NCBI GenBank assembly: GCA_031283825.1
Contig: JAITAZ010000046.1
Span: forward strand, 1 to 6,804
Source: Planctomycetaceae bacterium
GTDB taxonomy: Bacteria; Planctomycetota; Planctomycetia; Pirellulales; Thermoguttaceae
Direction: 5' to 3'
Length of the DNA: 6,804 nucleotides
Program-made: the position numbers and the translations under genes
Part shown: one piece after another, positions 5,278 to 6,804 of the stretch
Layout: each line of letters begins with the position of its first letter
Numbering within the stretch: the stretch's first letter is position 1
The notes under the pieces: model-generated
Database searches by the model: none
What the model was told of the DNA's origin: nothing
The model's input: only the letters and a program-made list of their open reading frames with translations

Positions 5278-6615
5278 ATGATTACTCCTAAAACGCTTAA
5301 AGGATTCCGTGATTTTTTGCCGGAATTTATGTTGCCGCGTGAGAATTTGATTGAACGGGCGACAAAAATTTTTCGTTCTTTTGGTTTTTGTCCGATTGAC
5401 ACTCCTGCGCTTGAATATCTTGAAATATTGCAAGGCAAGGGCAGCGAAGAAACTGATCGTCAGCTTTACAAATTTGAGGATCATGGTGGTCGTCAAGTTG
5501 GGTTGCGGTTTGATTTAACGGTTCCTCTTGCGCGATATGTTTCGCAGCATTTTTCGGAGTTGACATTTCCGTTTAAGCGTTATCATATTGGCAAAGTCTG
5601 GCGGGGCGAAAACACGCAAGCCGGACGTTATCGCGAGTTTATGCAATGTGATTTTGACACAATCGGCACAAAGTCGATAGTGTCTGATGTCGAGATTACT
5701 CTTATTATAAACGAGTTGCTTGAGCGAATTGATTTGAAATCGAATAGCAGTTTTACGCGATTTAAAATCAGGGTGAACAATCGCAAAATATTAACTGGTC
5801 TTCTTGACAAAAATAATATTCTTGACAAATCGACGTTGTTGTTGCGGGCGTTAGACAAGATAAATAAAATCGGCAAGCAGGCGGTAATTGACGAGATGAT
5901 TTCAGTTGCCGGAATAACGGCGCAGCAGGCGGATAGCGTGTTGGAGTTTGCGGTTTTGCGAGGTTCAAACGACGAGATTCTTTTATCGTTACAAAAAATG
6001 TTGGCGGGAAATTCAATTGGCGAAGAGGGTGTTGCGAGTTTGGGCGAGTTAGTTGAATCGGTAAAGTCGGCGGGAGTTGATTCTGAACGAGTTGTCGTTG
6101 ACGTCTCGATTGCGCGAGGACTAGATTATTATACTGGAACGATTTATGAAACGTTCCTTGATGATCTTCCTAATATTGGCAGTGTGTGTAGTGGCGGACG
6201 ATATGACAATCTTGCGTCGGTTTATTCGAATCAGGAGTTACCTGGAGTTGGCGGTTCGCTTGGACTTGATCGATTACTTACGGCGATGGAGACTTTAAAT
6301 ATGATCGAAAAAACATCAACGTCGGCGGAGGTTTTTATGCCCTTTTTTGTAGGCGGAAGGTTGAGAGATTATTTGAGATTATCGAGCAAATTAAAATCAA
6401 GCGGAATAGGCGTTGAGTTTTATCCTGAAGCAAAAAAAATCGGACAACAATTAAAATACGCCGACAAAAGAGGTTTTCATATTGCAATTATAATCGGAGA
6501 AGACGAGTTCAAAAATGAAACATGTCAAATCAAAAATTTAAAAACCGGAATGTCAACAGAAATCCCGCAAATTTCAGCAGTAGAAAAAATTAAAGAAATT
6601 TTAGAAAGAGATTAA
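5278..6615 (+). CDS. hisS: Histidyl-tRNA synthetase (HisRS), class II
   Basis: The 445-residue enzyme attaches histidine to tRNA-His in the cytoplasm. The N terminus LKGFRDFLP is typical of HisRS and fixes the start, despite the lack of a Shine-Dalgarno site. Motif 1 includes IDTPALEYLEILQGKGSEE (40-58). Motif 2 is GKVWRGENTQAGRYREFMQC (105-124), with ATP-binding R109. The His-specific loop ARGLDYYTGTIYE (279-291) carries the catalytic R280. Motif 3 is GVGGSLGLDRLL (323-334), with R332. The insertion domain is about 165-265, and the anticodon-binding domain about 350-445 (VEFYPEAKKIGQQLKYADKRG). Length is normal and every key residue is present. One oddity: arginine codons are nearly all CGN through residue 332 and all AGA/AGG after residue 360. 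No terminator is obvious downstream. Confidence 0.97.
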   Translation: MITPKTLKGFRDFLPEFMLPRENLIERATKIFRSFGFCPIDTPALEYLEILQGKGSEETDRQLYKFEDHGGRQVGLRFDLTVPLARYVSQHFSELTFPFKRYHIGKVWRGENTQAGRYREFMQCDFDTIGTKSIVSDVEITLIINELLERIDLKSNSSFTRFKIRVNNRKILTGLLDKNNILDKSTLLLRALDKINKIGKQAVIDEMISVAGITAQQADSVLEFAVLRGSNDEILLSLQKMLAGNSIGEEGVASLGELVESVKSAGVDSERVVVDVSIARGLDYYTGTIYETFLDDLPNIGSVCSGGRYDNLASVYSNQELPGVGGSLGLDRLLTAMETLNMIEKTSTSAEVFMPFFVGGRLRDYLRLSSKLKSSGIGVEFYPEAKKIGQQLKYADKRGFHIAIIIGEDEFKNETCQIKNLKTGMSTEIPQISAVEKIKEILERD

Positions 6616-6623
6616 AAAAGATA

Positions 6624-6663
6624 AATAATGATGTAATTATTCAGTAGCATATTTTGTTTTTTT
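6624..6663 (+). terminator. Very weak terminator candidate after hisS
   Basis: AATAAT (6624-6629) and ATTATT (6636-6641) form a 6-bp all-A/T stem with a 6-nt loop shortly after the hisS stop codon. A run of seven T residues (6657-6663) follows only 15 nt later. The stem is too weak and too far from the T-run for a confident call. Confidence 0.15.
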
Positions 6664-6685
6664 GAGTCTTTAATCCTAGATATGT

Positions 6686-6699
6686 AACCGTTCACGGTT
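6686..6699. repeat. Perfect short palindrome AACCGT-TC-ACGGTT
   Basis: The two 6-bp arms are exactly complementary with a 2-nt centre. It adjoins the 9-nt-period array and may mark its left end. It could also be an operator for a gene beyond the window. Confidence 0.45.
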
Positions 6700-6705
6700 T
6701 TAAAC

Positions 6706-6773
6706 ACGGATAATACGGGGAATTTTAAACGCGGATAATACGGATAATACGGATTTGACGGATATTTGCGGAG
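6706..6773. repeat. Tandem array of 9-nt units, consensus ACGGATAAT
   Basis: Units start at 6706, 6715, 6731, 6740, 6749 and 6758, with a one-base-shifted partial unit near 6768. A 7-nt spacer, TTTAAAC, separates the first two from the rest. A larger duplication is also visible: TTTTAAAC(A/G)CGG followed by ATAATACGG occurs at 6698 and again 25 nt later at 6723. No coding frame covers the array. I recall similar (CACGGATTT)n intergenic repeats in other environmental bacterial genomes, so this is probably a dispersed family. Confidence 0.65.
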
Positions 6774-6804
6774 AATGCAAAAGATGCCTTTGTATGGTAG
6801 AAAT

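Noticed and set aside
5244..6016. Several 60-80-residue minus-strand frames opposite hisS
   Set aside because: They are shadows of a strongly conserved housekeeping gene; none has independent support.
6686..6773. CRISPR-like reading of the terminal repeats
   Set aside because: Units are 9 nt with essentially no unique spacers, so this is a short-period tandem array, and no cas gene is present.

Overview
The window is AT-rich bacterial DNA. It carries six protein genes, one of them cut by the left edge, separated by long non-coding stretches that hold several short repeats. It looks like a Planctomycetota genome, probably Pirellulales-like. Two points support this: the 508-residue outer-membrane protein has the layout I associate with the planctomycete BBP7 beta-barrel family, and the short soluble histidine kinase has a form I recall from that phylum. 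Both are recognised from memory, not by a search. Ribosome-site use is mixed: the barrel and the small membrane protein have clear Shine-Dalgarno sequences, while the nickel permease, the kinase and hisS have none. The AT-richness is unusual for the phylum and would suit a gut or host-associated lineage, but that is only an inference.

Layout. 1-600 (+) is the C-terminal two thirds or so of an Rpn/PD-(D/E)XK-type nuclease; it contains a strong internal ribosome site and an in-frame ATG that could produce a separate C-terminal polypeptide. 675-1367 (+) is a NicO/UreH-type nickel/cobalt permease. 1568-3094 (-) is a secreted BBP7-like outer-membrane beta-barrel with two Ser/Asp low-complexity inserts, convergent with the permease. 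3095-3933 is an 839-nt gap between divergent genes, holding a three-copy 10-mer, a diverged tandem unit, a terminator-like hairpin and a candidate promoter. 3934-4194 (+) is a small exported or membrane protein. 4224-4372 is a nested inverted-repeat, MITE-like element. 4493-5188 (+) is a soluble sensor-less histidine kinase, 5278-6615 (+) is histidyl-tRNA synthetase, and 6686-6773 is a palindrome followed by a 9-nt-period repeat array.

The genes do not form one pathway. The kinase and hisS are codirectional with an 89-nt gap and could be cotranscribed; the others look like independent units. No response regulator, nickel enzyme or phage gene is visible. The strongest lead is the internal translation start in the Rpn-like gene, which matches the arrangement known for intragenic Rpn antitoxins. 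Next come the codon-usage switch in the last third of hisS, the Ser/Asp inserts in the barrel, and the structured non-coding region upstream of the barrel.
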